From contig NZ_CP045178.1 in assembly GCF_009296025.1 (NCBI RefSeq), forward strand, positions 4,588,001-4,652,000: DNA of 64,000 nucleotides, in the 5' to 3' direction. The stretch comes from Streptomyces tsukubensis (GTDB lineage: Bacteria > Actinomycetota > Actinomycetes > Streptomycetales > Streptomycetaceae). The notes under the pieces were generated by a model. The model was given only the letters and a program-made list of their open reading frames with translations. It was not told the origin of the DNA and made no database searches. Numbering within the stretch: the stretch's first letter is position 1; each line of letters begins with the position of its first letter. Both the position numbers and the translations under genes were made by a program. Below, one piece after another: positions 1 to 8,198 of the stretch.

Positions 1-1
1 C

Positions 2-1081
2 GAGTTCGACATGCTGCTGACCGCCGGGGAGCGGATCTCCATGGCCCTGCTGGCGATGGCGATCAAAAACCTGGGCCACGAGGCCCAGTCCTTCACCGGC
101 AGCCAGGCAGGGGTCATCACCGACTCCTCGCACGGCAAAGCGCGCATCATCGATGTCACGCCCGGCCGCATCCGCACCGCCCTCGACGAGGGAAACATCG
201 CGATCGTGGCCGGTTTCCAGGGGGTGTCCCAGCAGAAGAAGGACATCACCACCCTGGGCCGGGGCGGCTCCGACACCACCGCGGTCGCACTCGCGGCGGC
301 GCTGGACGCCGAGGTCTGCGAGATCTACACGGACGTGGACGGTGTCTTCACCGCCGATCCCCGTGTCGTACCGAAGGCCAGGAAGATCGAGAGCATCGCC
401 TTCGAGGACATGCTGGAGCTGGCAAGCTCCGGCTCGAAGGTGCTGCTGCACCGCTGCGTCGAGTACGCACGCCGATACAACATCCCGATCCACGTACGCT
501 CGTCCTTCTCGGGACTCAAGGGCACATGGGTCAGCAGCGAAGTTCGAGGGGACCAGACGATGGAGCAGGCGATCATCTCGGGCGTCGCCCATGACACGTC
601 CGAGGCGAAGGTCACGGTCGTCGGCGTTCCCGACAAGCCGGGGGAGGCCGCGACGATCTTCAGGACCATCGCGGACTCCGAGATCAACATCGACATGGTG
701 GTGCAGAACGTCTCCGCCGCGTCGACCGGTCTCACCGACATCTCCTTCACGCTGCCGAAGTCCGAGGGCCGCAAGGCCATCGACGCACTGGAGAAGACCA
801 AGCCGAAGGTCGGCTTCGAATCGCTGCGCTACGACGACCAGATCGCCAAGATCTCCCTGGTCGGAGCCGGTATGAAGACCAACCCCGGCGTCACCGCGGG
901 GTTCTTCGAGGCGCTCTCCGACGCCGGAGTGAACATCGAGCTGATCTCGACATCCGAGATCCGTATCTCGGTGGTCACCCGCGCCGACGACGTCAACGAG
1001 GCCGTCCGCGCCGTGCACACCGCCTTCGGTCTCGACAGTGACACCGACGAGGCGGTCGTTTACGGGGGCTCCGGACGGTGA
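2..1081 (+). CDS. ask: Aspartokinase, 5' end outside window
   Basis: Aspartate kinase phosphorylates L-aspartate, the first step towards lysine, threonine, methionine and diaminopimelate. The reading frame is open from base 2, so the N-terminus lies left of the window; the first ATG (base 11) is internal. The kinase core shows the GRGGSDTTA and [13 protein letters not shown] signatures of the amino-acid kinase fold. It is followed by two tandem ACT regulatory segments, the first beginning near [14 protein letters not shown] and the second near KISLVGAGM. This is the usual actinobacterial LysC architecture, feedback-inhibited by lysine plus threonine in its relatives. asd starts 33 bp downstream, which suggests one operon for the first two pathway steps. 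Identity is very secure. Confidence 0.97.
   Translation, partial: EFDMLLTAGERISMALLAMAIKNLGHEAQSFTGSQAGVITDSSHGKARIIDVTPGRIRTALDEGNIAIVAGFQGVSQQKKDITTLGRGGSDTTAVALAAALDAEVCEIYTDVDGVFTADPRVVPKARKIESIAFEDMLELASSGSKVLLHRCVEYARRYNIPIHVRSSFSGLKGTWVSSEVRGDQTMEQAIISGVAHDTSEAKVTVVGVPDKPGEAATIFRTIADSEINIDMVVQNVSAASTGLTDISFTLPKSEGRKAIDALEKTKPKVGFESLRYDDQIAKISLVGAGMKTNPGVTAGFFEALSDAGVNIELISTSEIRISVVTRADDVNEAVRAVHTAFGLDSDTDEAVVYGGSGR
560..1081 (+). CDS. Nested start: regulatory beta subunit of aspartokinase
   Basis: Inside ask, an ATG at 560 opens [10 protein letters not shown] in frame with the kinase, preceded by a GAGGGG Shine-Dalgarno-like stretch at 546-551. Translation from here would give a 173-aa protein made of the two ACT domains only. 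In Corynebacterium glutamicum and Bacillus, LysC aspartokinases are alpha2-beta2 enzymes whose beta chain is made from exactly this kind of in-frame internal start. The sequence support is position and RBS; production of the short chain here is inferred. Confidence 0.55.
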   Translation: MEQAIISGVAHDTSEAKVTVVGVPDKPGEAATIFRTIADSEINIDMVVQNVSAASTGLTDISFTLPKSEGRKAIDALEKTKPKVGFESLRYDDQIAKISLVGAGMKTNPGVTAGFFEALSDAGVNIELISTSEIRISVVTRADDVNEAVRAVHTAFGLDSDTDEAVVYGGSGR

Positions 1082-1114
1082 CCTTCTCCTACGTCGGCGG
1101 CGTACGGTGACGGC

Positions 1115-2170
1115 ATGACCGTAAGGCCGACGCTCGCCGTCGTAGGAGCCACCGGTGCCGTCGGCACCGTGATGCTTCAGATCCTGTCCCAGCACGCCGA
1201 CATCTGGGGCGAGATCCGTCTCGTCGCCTCCCCGCGATCGGCCGGCCGCAAGCTGACCGTACGCGGCGAGGAGGTCGAGGTCGTCGCAGTCAGCGAGGAG
1301 GCCTTCGACGGCGTCGACATCGCCATGTTCGACGTACCCGACGAGGTCGCCGCGCGCTGGGCGCCGGTCGCCGCGGCCAAGGGCGCCATCGTCGTCGACA
1401 ACTCCGGCGCCTTCCGCATGGACCCGGACGTTCCCCTGGTCGTCCCCGAGGTCAATCCGCACGCGGCCCGCCGCAGGCCCCGCTCGATCGTCGCGAGCCC
1501 GAACTGCGCGACCCTCTCGATGATCGTCGCCATCGGCGCCCTGCACGCCGAATTCGGACTCCGCGAACTCATCGTCTCCTCCTACCAGGCGGTGAGTGGC
1601 GCGGGCCGGGCCGGTATCGAGACGCTGCGCTCGCAGCTCGCCATGGTCGCCGGCACCGAACTCGGCACCTCACCCGGCGATGTCCGCCGCTCCGTCGGCG
1701 ACGAAACGGGCCCCTTTCCCGCACCCCTCGCGCTGAACGTCGTGCCCTGGGTGGGCTCCCTCCGTGAGGACGGCTGGTCCTCGGAGGAGATGAAGGTGCG
1801 CGACGAGTCCCGCAAGATTCTGGGCCTGCCCGGTCTGAAGGTGACGGCGACCTGCGTCCGCGTTCCCGTGGTCACCACCCACTCGATGACCGTCCACGCC
1901 CGCTTCGAGGACGAGGTCACCGTCGACAAGGCGCGCGAGATCCTCGCCACCGCACCCGGCGTGGTCCTCTTCGACGACCCGGCCGAAGGTGAATTCCCCA
2001 CCCCCGCCGATGTCGTGGGCACCGACCCGACGTGGGTCGGCCGGGTACGCCGCTCCCTGGACGACACAGCCGCACTCGAACTTTTCGTCTGCGGCGACAA
2101 TCTGCGTAAGGGGTCCGCCCTCAATACGGCACAGATCGCCGAGCTGATCGCTTCGGAGTTCACGGCCTAG
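1115..2170 (+). CDS. asd: Aspartate-semialdehyde dehydrogenase
   Basis: Reduces aspartyl-phosphate to aspartate semialdehyde with NADPH, the second step of the aspartate pathway. The 351-aa protein starts with a Rossmann nucleotide-binding motif ([13 protein letters not shown]). It has the catalytic cysteine in SPNCATLSM, the YQAVSGAG segment and a substrate/catalytic histidine region near [13 protein letters not shown]. The length is normal for the family. The ATG at 1115 begins just before the conserved Rossmann strand, so little room exists for another start; the RBS is weak. It follows ask by 33 bp and is probably co-transcribed with it. Confidence 0.97.
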   Translation: MTVRPTLAVVGATGAVGTVMLQILSQHADIWGEIRLVASPRSAGRKLTVRGEEVEVVAVSEEAFDGVDIAMFDVPDEVAARWAPVAAAKGAIVVDNSGAFRMDPDVPLVVPEVNPHAARRRPRSIVASPNCATLSMIVAIGALHAEFGLRELIVSSYQAVSGAGRAGIETLRSQLAMVAGTELGTSPGDVRRSVGDETGPFPAPLALNVVPWVGSLREDGWSSEEMKVRDESRKILGLPGLKVTATCVRVPVVTTHSMTVHARFEDEVTVDKAREILATAPGVVLFDDPAEGEFPTPADVVGTDPTWVGRVRRSLDDTAALELFVCGDNLRKGSALNTAQIAELIASEFTA

Positions 2171-2223
2171 GCGGCCTCGACGGCCTAGGCGGCCTCGACG
2201 GCCTCGACGGCCTCGACGGCCTT
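2171..2223. repeat. 9-bp tandem repeat after asd, in a 554-bp gap
   Basis: Directly after the asd stop the sequence repeats a CTCGACGGC-type 9-mer about five times with small variants. The repetitive character (ggccttgac, gtggc and gtgggtggc runs) continues loosely to about 2350. The rest of the 2171-2724 gap holds no ORF I can support and no recognised RNA. It should contain the promoter of the sigma factor gene. Confidence 0.7.
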
Positions 2224-2724
2224 GGGGGATTCGCCGACTGTGGTGGACTTGGTGGCCTTGACGGCTGTGCCGGTTGCGGCGGCCGTGGTGGCTTTGACAG
2301 CTTCGCCAGCTGTGGCGGCTTTGACGGCGTGGGTGGCGTGGGTGGCGTAGGCGACGTAGCAGATACCGTCCCGCGCGTTCCCGCGCGTTCCGGCCGTTTC
2401 CGGCATGTCGGTGCAGGCGGGCGCAGGTCACCCAAGGTTCCGCCCTGGCGCATGTATCTATGGAGGACCTGTGTAACTTGTGTGGTCAAGTGGGGTGCTC
2501 AATCCAGTTGATCAGGTCCGTCGGCCGCCGGAGGATTCGTCTTACGTGCCTCTGCAACCGTGTGACGGTCGGGAAGCGTCTTTGCGGTCGCCCACACGCG
2601 GCGCGGCAGCTGGGGCATTTGTGGTCATAGGGGAAGAGCTAATGCGCATGAGGGCATTGAGGGCATCTTCGGACGGGATGACGGACCCGTACAACCCCGG
2701 AGGGGGGCGGCGAGTCCAACTGGC

Positions 2725-3402
2725 GTGGCAGAGGTTCTCGAATTCACCGCGGTCCAGGTGCCAGGCGCAGTCCTGCACCCACTCCGTCGTCCCCGAATGC
2801 CCGGTGCTCCCGGCAGTATGCCGGTGATTGCCCCTATGCCCGTGACACGACCGACGGCTCGAATTCCCGGACAGCGCGAGGGTGCTGACGACACGACACC
2901 CGACTCCGCGGGGACCACGGTCGACCACCTCACCGAGACCTACCGCACCCACTACCGCTCCCTGCTCGGCCTCGCCGCGCTGCTGCTCGACGACACCGCT
3001 TCCTGCGAGGACGTCGTGCAGGAGGCGTTCATCCGCGTCCACTCGGCCCGCAAACGGGTCAGGGATCCCGAGAAGACGCTCGCCTATCTGCGGCAGACCG
3101 TGGTCAATCTGTCCCGCTCCGCACTGCGCCGTCGCATCCTCGGACTGAAGCTGCTCTCCAAGCCGATGCCCGACATGGCCAGTGCGGAAGAGGGCGCGTA
3201 CGACCAGTTGGAGCGTGACGCGCTCATCAAGGCGATGCGCGGCCTCCAGCGGCGCCAGCGGGAAGTACTCGTCCTGCGGTACTTCGCGGACATGACCGAA
3301 GCTCAAGTCGCCAAAACCCTCGGGATATCACTGGGCTCGGTGAAGGCGTACGGCTCGCGCGGTATCGCGGCACTGCGCGTCGTGATGGAGGCGCAGGCAT
3401 GA
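2725..3402 (+). CDS. ECF-type RNA polymerase sigma factor (SigE-family)
   Basis: A sigma-70 factor of the extracytoplasmic-function group, directing RNA polymerase to a dedicated regulon. Region 2 is seen at about residues 70-140 (TYRTHYRSLLGLAALLL, DVVQEAFIRV). Region 4 lies near the C-terminus (QRREVLVLRYFADMTEAQVA, followed by LGISLGSVKAYGSRG). The GTG at 2725 opens VAEVLEF, an N-terminal motif common in this actinobacterial family, so I prefer it to the internal ATGs at 2818 and 2836. The roughly 65-residue N-terminal leader is Pro/Ala-rich and probably disordered. Its TGA overlaps the ATG of the next gene (ATGA), so the two are translationally coupled. The partner is probably functionally linked, although it lacks a visible zinc-anti-sigma motif. 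Confidence 0.9.
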   Translation: MAEVLEFTAVQVPGAVLHPLRRPRMPGAPGSMPVIAPMPVTRPTARIPGQREGADDTTPDSAGTTVDHLTETYRTHYRSLLGLAALLLDDTASCEDVVQEAFIRVHSARKRVRDPEKTLAYLRQTVVNLSRSALRRRILGLKLLSKPMPDMASAEEGAYDQLERDALIKAMRGLQRRQREVLVLRYFADMTEAQVAKTLGISLGSVKAYGSRGIAALRVVMEAQA

Positions 3403-4781
3403 GCGCGGACAACGCGGATAACCCGGATAGCGCGAATAGCGCGGACGACGCGAATAGCGCGGACGACGTGAGTAAGCCAGATCGGCCGCGGCGGTCGCAG
3501 CCCGCGGGGCGGTCGGACCAGCCGGATCGGCCGCAGGGGTCGGATCAGCCGGGGCGGTCGGATCGACCGGGGCGGCCAGAGCGGCGAGAACAGCTAGAAG
3601 AGCCAGAACGGCAAGGCGAGCGGGATGAACACGAGTGGTGTGAACCGGTGAGCGGCGAATCCGCGATCGGCGCGCACACTTCGGAGGGCGAGAGCGGCGT
3701 GAGCCGTGAGAGCGGCGAGGGGCCCGAAGGGCCGGGGCCCACCCCGCTCGGCCCCTCCGGTGTGGACGAGGACTCGCTGCGCGACCTCCTGCACCACGCC
3801 GTCCAGGGCATCGAACCGTCCGACCAGGCACTCGACCGGCTCCAGCGGGCGGTGCCCGCGCGCAGGACCCGCAAGCGCCAGGCCGTCGTCGGTGTCGCCG
3901 CTGCCGCGATCCTCATCGGTACGGCCGTCCCCGCGCTGGTGCACGTCACCGCGGAACCGAGCGGCGGTCACGACCACCCGGCCATAGCGGGTGACACCGA
4001 GCGGACGGAGATCGGCGCGGGCCTGGAGGACGACCGGCACGGCCGGGCGCCCGGCGGTCACAGCCCCTCCGACAAGTCCCCCGGCCACACCAAGGGAGGC
4101 CGCGAGGACAGCGAGGAGACCAAGGGCGCCAAGGACAAGGACACCACCGAGCCGGCCGACGGCGCCGAGCCCACGGGCAGTACGGCCGCCTCGGGTCCAC
4201 CGGAGTGTGATCCAGGCCAGCTGGGCGCACCCAAGGCGACCACCAGCCAGCCCGACAAGGACGGCAAGGTCTACGGCACCTTCAAGATCGCCAACGTCTC
4301 CGGCAAGAAGTGTGTGATCGAGGGCGAGGGCAGTGTCGCCGCGGCCGCCCTGGGCGCGGCCGACCCCGCCAAGATCGCCGTGGTCGAGCACATGCCGGGC
4401 GACGCGGCCACCAAGCTGCCCCCGCCCTCGCGTGCGGAGCGCGCGCTGATGCTTGAGCCGGGTACGTCGTACGAGGTGCGCTTCGCCTGGGTGCCCTCGG
4501 CGGACTGCCACACCGACGACCACCCCGGCGAAGGCACCGGCTCCGTGTCGCCCGACCCGAGCCCGTCGGGCGACACGGAGATCGACCGTTCGGCCTCGCC
4601 CGATGTGAAGAGCGGTACCAACGACGTCTCCCCGCAGCTCCTGCGCGAGGCCGACGGCGATGAGGACGGCAGCGTGTCGATCAGCCACACCGCGGAGCGG
4701 GGCGGTCCTACGGCGGACACGACCATCCCCGACGCGTGCGCGGGCACGATCTACCGGACGGGCGTACTCCAGCCGCAGTGA
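3399..4781 (+). CDS. Single-pass membrane protein coupled to the ECF sigma factor
   Basis: A 460-aa protein of unknown function. Residues 1-120 are low-complexity and very polar (Asp/Asn/Ala then Arg/Pro/Gln repeats). Residues 125-160 form a short amphipathic segment (LRDLLHHAVQGIEPSDQALDRLQRAV) of the type seen next to TM helices in sigma-factor partner proteins. A TM helix lies at about 161-183 after an Arg/Lys cluster. The exterior part has a Gly/Asp/Glu-rich linker and a compact beta-rich domain containing cysteines (ECDPGQLG, KKCVIEGEG, SADCHTDD, DACAGT), possibly disulfide-bonded and resembling DUF4232-type domains. Start overlaps the sigma gene stop. The genetic arrangement suggests an anti-sigma or sensor role, but I see no ZAS motif, so that is inference only. 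Confidence 0.75.
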   Translation: MSADNADNPDSANSADDANSADDVSKPDRPRRSQPAGRSDQPDRPQGSDQPGRSDRPGRPERREQLEEPERQGERDEHEWCEPVSGESAIGAHTSEGESGVSRESGEGPEGPGPTPLGPSGVDEDSLRDLLHHAVQGIEPSDQALDRLQRAVPARRTRKRQAVVGVAAAAILIGTAVPALVHVTAEPSGGHDHPAIAGDTERTEIGAGLEDDRHGRAPGGHSPSDKSPGHTKGGREDSEETKGAKDKDTTEPADGAEPTGSTAASGPPECDPGQLGAPKATTSQPDKDGKVYGTFKIANVSGKKCVIEGEGSVAAAALGAADPAKIAVVEHMPGDAATKLPPPSRAERALMLEPGTSYEVRFAWVPSADCHTDDHPGEGTGSVSPDPSPSGDTEIDRSASPDVKSGTNDVSPQLLREADGDEDGSVSISHTAERGGPTADTTIPDACAGTIYRTGVLQPQ

Positions 4782-4866
4782 GCCGGGGCGGTCGCGCCGT
4801 GCCAGTCCCGAGTCCGGCAGGGGCGGGTCGCGCGGTGGGACAGTCCCGGTGGCCGGGACAGCCTCG

Positions 4867-4930
4867 CCGGACTGCCGGACTGCCGGACTGCCGGACTGCC
4901 GGACTGCCGGACTGCCGGACTGCCGGAGTG
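4867..4930. repeat. 8-bp tandem repeat, 7 perfect copies
   Basis: CCGGACTG is repeated seven times without a mismatch (4867-4922) with an eighth copy changed at one base. It lies between the convergent 3' ends of the membrane protein gene and the SURF1 gene, 6 bp before the SURF1 stop. Confidence 0.95.
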
Positions 4931-4936
4931 GGCCGC

Positions 4937-5935
4937 TCAGCCCCGCGTGTCCGAACCGGACCGTGCCACAGGGCCGCCGACCGTAGCCTCGTCGGTTGGG
5001 GCCGCGTCGGCAGCAGTCCCGCCGGCCGAAGCCGAATCCGGAGCCGCATCCCCGCCCGCCGCAGAGGCAGGCGCAGAGGCAGGCGCAGCCGCAGCGGCAG
5101 GCGCAGGGACCGAACCGCCCGAACCGCCCGACCCCGTCACGAACATGAAGGGCTCCGGCTCCGGTGCGGGGATACCGAGCGCCTCGTCCCGCGCCGCCTC
5201 CGCCTCGCGGCGCAGCAGCCTGAACCACATGAAGACCACGAACCCGGCGAAGACGAACCACTCACCGGTGTACCCGAGGTTCTGGAAGGCCTTGAGGTCG
5301 AGCCCGGTGTCGGGCGGTGCCGCCGCGGGTACCGCCCGCATCCCCGAGTCACCCTTGTCGAGGGTGATCCACGCGTCGTAGACGTCGTAGGAGGTGAGGT
5401 TCACCAGCGAAGCCGCGCTGATCATGCCGAGTTGGCCTTGGGGGAGTCCGCCCGAGGTGCTGACCCCGTCGGTGCCGGTGTTCTCCGAGGACTGGAGGGC
5501 GCCGCGTACGGAGACCTCACCGGTGGGCAGAGCGGGCGCCTTGGCGGCGGAGGCGTGACCGGGCACCCAGCCGCGTACGACCGGCAGAACCTTGCCCTTG
5601 TCCCCGCCGCCCCCGTCGGTACGCAGCAGACCGAGGACGTAGAAGCCCTGCTTGTCTTCGACGACCCGGCCGGGCACGAGGAGTTGTCTCACGTACCGGC
5701 CGCTGGTCTCGGCCGTGCGGCCCGAGGTCTTCTGGTCGACGGGGAGCAGGTTCCTGAGGGGCGCGGCCCGCTGGTGCGCCGCCTTTGCGGGGGCCTGTTC
5801 GGCGGAGTGCTGCGCATCCATCCGGTCCTCGAACCGGCTGAGCTGCCAGGACCCCATGAACACGCAGAAGGGGATCGCCAGCACGACGAATACGTTGATT
5901 CCCCACCACCGGGGAGTCAGCAGGAACCGGTACAC
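4937..5935 (-). CDS. SURF1-family cytochrome oxidase assembly protein
   Basis: SURF1 proteins help insert heme a into cytochrome c oxidase subunit I. The 332-aa product has the classic two-helix layout: an N-terminal TM helix (residues about 10-30, ending GSWQLSRF, the conserved SURF1 entry motif) and a second TM helix at about 235-255 (WFVFAGFVVFMWFRLLRREAE). The extracytoplasmic domain between them contains the family's VLVNRGW-like segment as VVRGWVPG. The last 65 residues are an Ala/Pro/Gly-rich tail, longer than the usual family end. Start is a GTG at 5935. The gene converges on the upstream sigma-linked gene. Confidence 0.88.
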   Translation of the reverse strand: MYRFLLTPRWWGINVFVVLAIPFCVFMGSWQLSRFEDRMDAQHSAEQAPAKAAHQRAAPLRNLLPVDQKTSGRTAETSGRYVRQLLVPGRVVEDKQGFYVLGLLRTDGGGGDKGKVLPVVRGWVPGHASAAKAPALPTGEVSVRGALQSSENTGTDGVSTSGGLPQGQLGMISAASLVNLTSYDVYDAWITLDKGDSGMRAVPAAAPPDTGLDLKAFQNLGYTGEWFVFAGFVVFMWFRLLRREAEAARDEALGIPAPEPEPFMFVTGSGGSGGSVPAPAAAAAPASAPASAAGGDAAPDSASAGGTAADAAPTDEATVGGPVARSGSDTRG

Positions 5936-6133
5936 ACCCCCACGGTACGGGGCGGCCGACCTTATGAGGTCGGCGGCCCCGCCGTGTCGGCGCGCGCGAC
6001 GCCGCCCGTGCGGGGGCGTACGCGCGGGCGGACCGCTCCCGAAGGGGCCGCCCCTCGCCGGGGCCGCTCCCGAACGGGGCGACCCCCGGTAGGCCGGGGT
6101 CGCGCCCCGCGCCCCCCGGCCCCCGCCTGCCGG

Positions 6134-7965
6134 CTACGGCCTCGGCTCGCGCCCGAGCTGTCGCTGAGCGAAATCGATCTCCAGCCGTACCTGCTTGATC
6201 CGCTCGCCCACGACCAGCGAGCCGTGCCCGGCGTCGTAGCGGTAGACCTCGTGGGTGGCGCCCCGCGCGGCGAGCCTGTCGACGTAGTTCTCGACCTGCT
6301 TGATCGGGCAGCGCGGGTCGTTGACCCCGGCCGAGATGTAGACCGGCGCCCGCACCGCGTCGACGTACGTGATCGGCGACGACGCCTCGAACCGCTCGGG
6401 CACCTCCTCGGGCGTACCGCCCAGCAGCGTGCGGTCCATCGCCTTCAGGGCCTCCATCTCGTCGTGGAAGGCCGTCACATAGTCCGCCACGGGCACGGCG
6501 GCCAGGCCGACTGCCCAGTCGTCCGGCTGCACACCGAGGCCGAGGAGCGTCAGATAGCCGCCCCAGGACCCGCCGGACAGCACCAGCCTCTCCGGGTCGG
6601 CGAGACCGGAGGCGACCGCCCAGGCGCGTACCGCGCCGATGTCCTCCAGCTCGATCAGCCCGACACGGTGCTTGAGCGCGTCCGTCCAGGCGCGGCCGTA
6701 GCCGGTGGAGCCCCGGTAGTTGACCCGTACGACGGCGTAACCGTGATCGACCCACGCGGCCGGGCCTGACGCGAAGGCGTCACTGTCGTGCCAGGTGGGC
6801 CCGCCGTGGATCTCGAAGACCGTCGGGAAGGGGCCCTCGCCCGCTGGCCGCTGCACGAGGGCGTGGACCCGGCCGCCGGGGCCCTCCACCCAGGCGTCCT
6901 CGACCGGCACGGAACCGGGTGCCTTCATGCCGGGAGGATCGAGTACGACCTCACCCGAGGTGGACCGTACGACGGGCGGCAGGGCGGCGGACGACCACAG
7001 GTACTCGATGGAACCGTCGGGGCGCGCGGTCGCCTCCGACACGGACCCGGCGGGCGTCTCGACGCGCGTGAGGGAAGCGTCGGCGAGGTCGTAGCGCCAC
7101 AGCTCGCTGCGCGCCTCGAAACTGTGCACGACCAGCAGCGCCTCGCCGTCCGGATACCACTCCGCGCTCACGTCGCCGGGCAGCCCGAAGACCAGCTCGC
7201 GCTCCGCACCGGTGGCGACGTCCCACACCAGCGGCTCCCAGCGGCCCCTGCGCTGGTGCCCGACGAGGAGACGCGTGTCACCCGCGACCGGCGCGAAGCC
7301 GAGGACGGACAGGCCCAGCTCCTTCGTCCCGCCCTCGGAGTCGTCGAGCTCCGCGACCGTCTCCGGGGCGCTCTCCGAGCCTTCGGGCGCGGGCCGCAGC
7401 ACCCGCAGCGCCGCAGCGCCGAGTGCATCGCGTTGTCGTGCTCGGTGTGCTCGATCACCACAAGGGAACCGTCGTGCGAGAGGTCGCCGACCCCGGCCGA
7501 CTCCGGGTGGCGGTAGATCTCCACGGGGGCGCCGCCCGCGCCGTGTACGACGTGGACCGTCGAGCCCTCGTCGTCGGTGGAGGACCCGACGACCACCGTG
7601 GCCCCGTCCCGCCCGATGGCGAGCCCGGCCGGGTAGGCCGGGGCGAGCCCCTCGACGGCGGGCACGTCGTCGCCGCCCTCGAACGGCTGCCGCATCCAGA
7701 CACCGAACTCGTCACCGTCGGTGTCGTCGAACCACCAGATCCACCGGCCGTCGGGGGAGAGGACCCCGTCGGTGGTCCCGTTCGCACGGTCGGTGACCTG
7801 CCGTTGTTCCCCGGTGGCCCGGTCCCAGGCGTACAGCTCGTACGTCCCTGTCGCGTTGGAGACGAACAACGAACGGTCGGGGGCGTCCTCCGCCCACTCG
7901 GGCAGGGAGACACGGGGAGCGCGGAACCGCTTCTCCCAGTCGGGCATGGCTTCGGCGTCACTCAT
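6134..7965 (-). pseudogene. S9 prolyl oligopeptidase-family peptidase, frameshifted by an 8-bp duplication
   Basis: An alpha/beta-hydrolase peptidase with a beta-propeller, about 608 aa when the two frames are joined. The 5' part (ATG at 7965, MSDAEAMPDWEKRF) runs in one frame to about 7411. The 3' part continues in another frame to 6134 and holds the catalytic region: the nucleophile elbow LSGGSWGGYLTLLG, an Asp in SAGVNDPRCP and a His in YDAGHGSLV. At 7403-7410 and 7411-7418 the plus strand has CCGCAGCG twice in tandem. Deleting one copy gives SALRVLRPAPEG and restores one continuous family-length frame. As written, the protein stops being sensible after the propeller half. It is either a real inactivating slippage mutation, a phase-variable state or an assembly error. 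Confidence 0.85.
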
Positions 7966-8116
7966 GCCCCCATCCAACCCGATGGCCGTCCGGCCGTTCA
8001 CCGTTCCCCCGGAGGGGCGACGGTGGGGACGGAGGGGCGACGGTGGCGGGGTGGGTGAACACCCCGCCACCTGGCGGGAAACCCCCTCCTGGAGGGGGCG
8101 CCTGGAAGCGGCTCCT

Positions 8117-8198
8117 GGAGCGTGCTGGGCTCCAGGAGCGTGCTGGTCTCCTGGAGGGTGCTGGGCTCCTAGAGCGTGCTGGGCTCCTAGAGCGTGCG
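8117..8198. repeat. 18-bp tandem repeat overlapping the htpG 3' end
   Basis: Four and a half copies of an 18-mer of the form RGAGCGTGCTGGGCTCCT (8117, 8135, 8153, 8171, partial at 8189). The last copies overlap the final codons and the stop of htpG (stop 8187-8189), so the repeat has expanded out of or into the coding end. The remaining gap towards the peptidase gene (7966-8116) has no gene. Confidence 0.9.

Noticed and set aside
5955..5974. Hairpin GCCGACCT/AGGTCGGC as terminator of the S9 peptidase gene
   Set aside because: The stem is only 8 bp, lies 160 bp from the stop and next to the SURF1 start. It is too weak to call.
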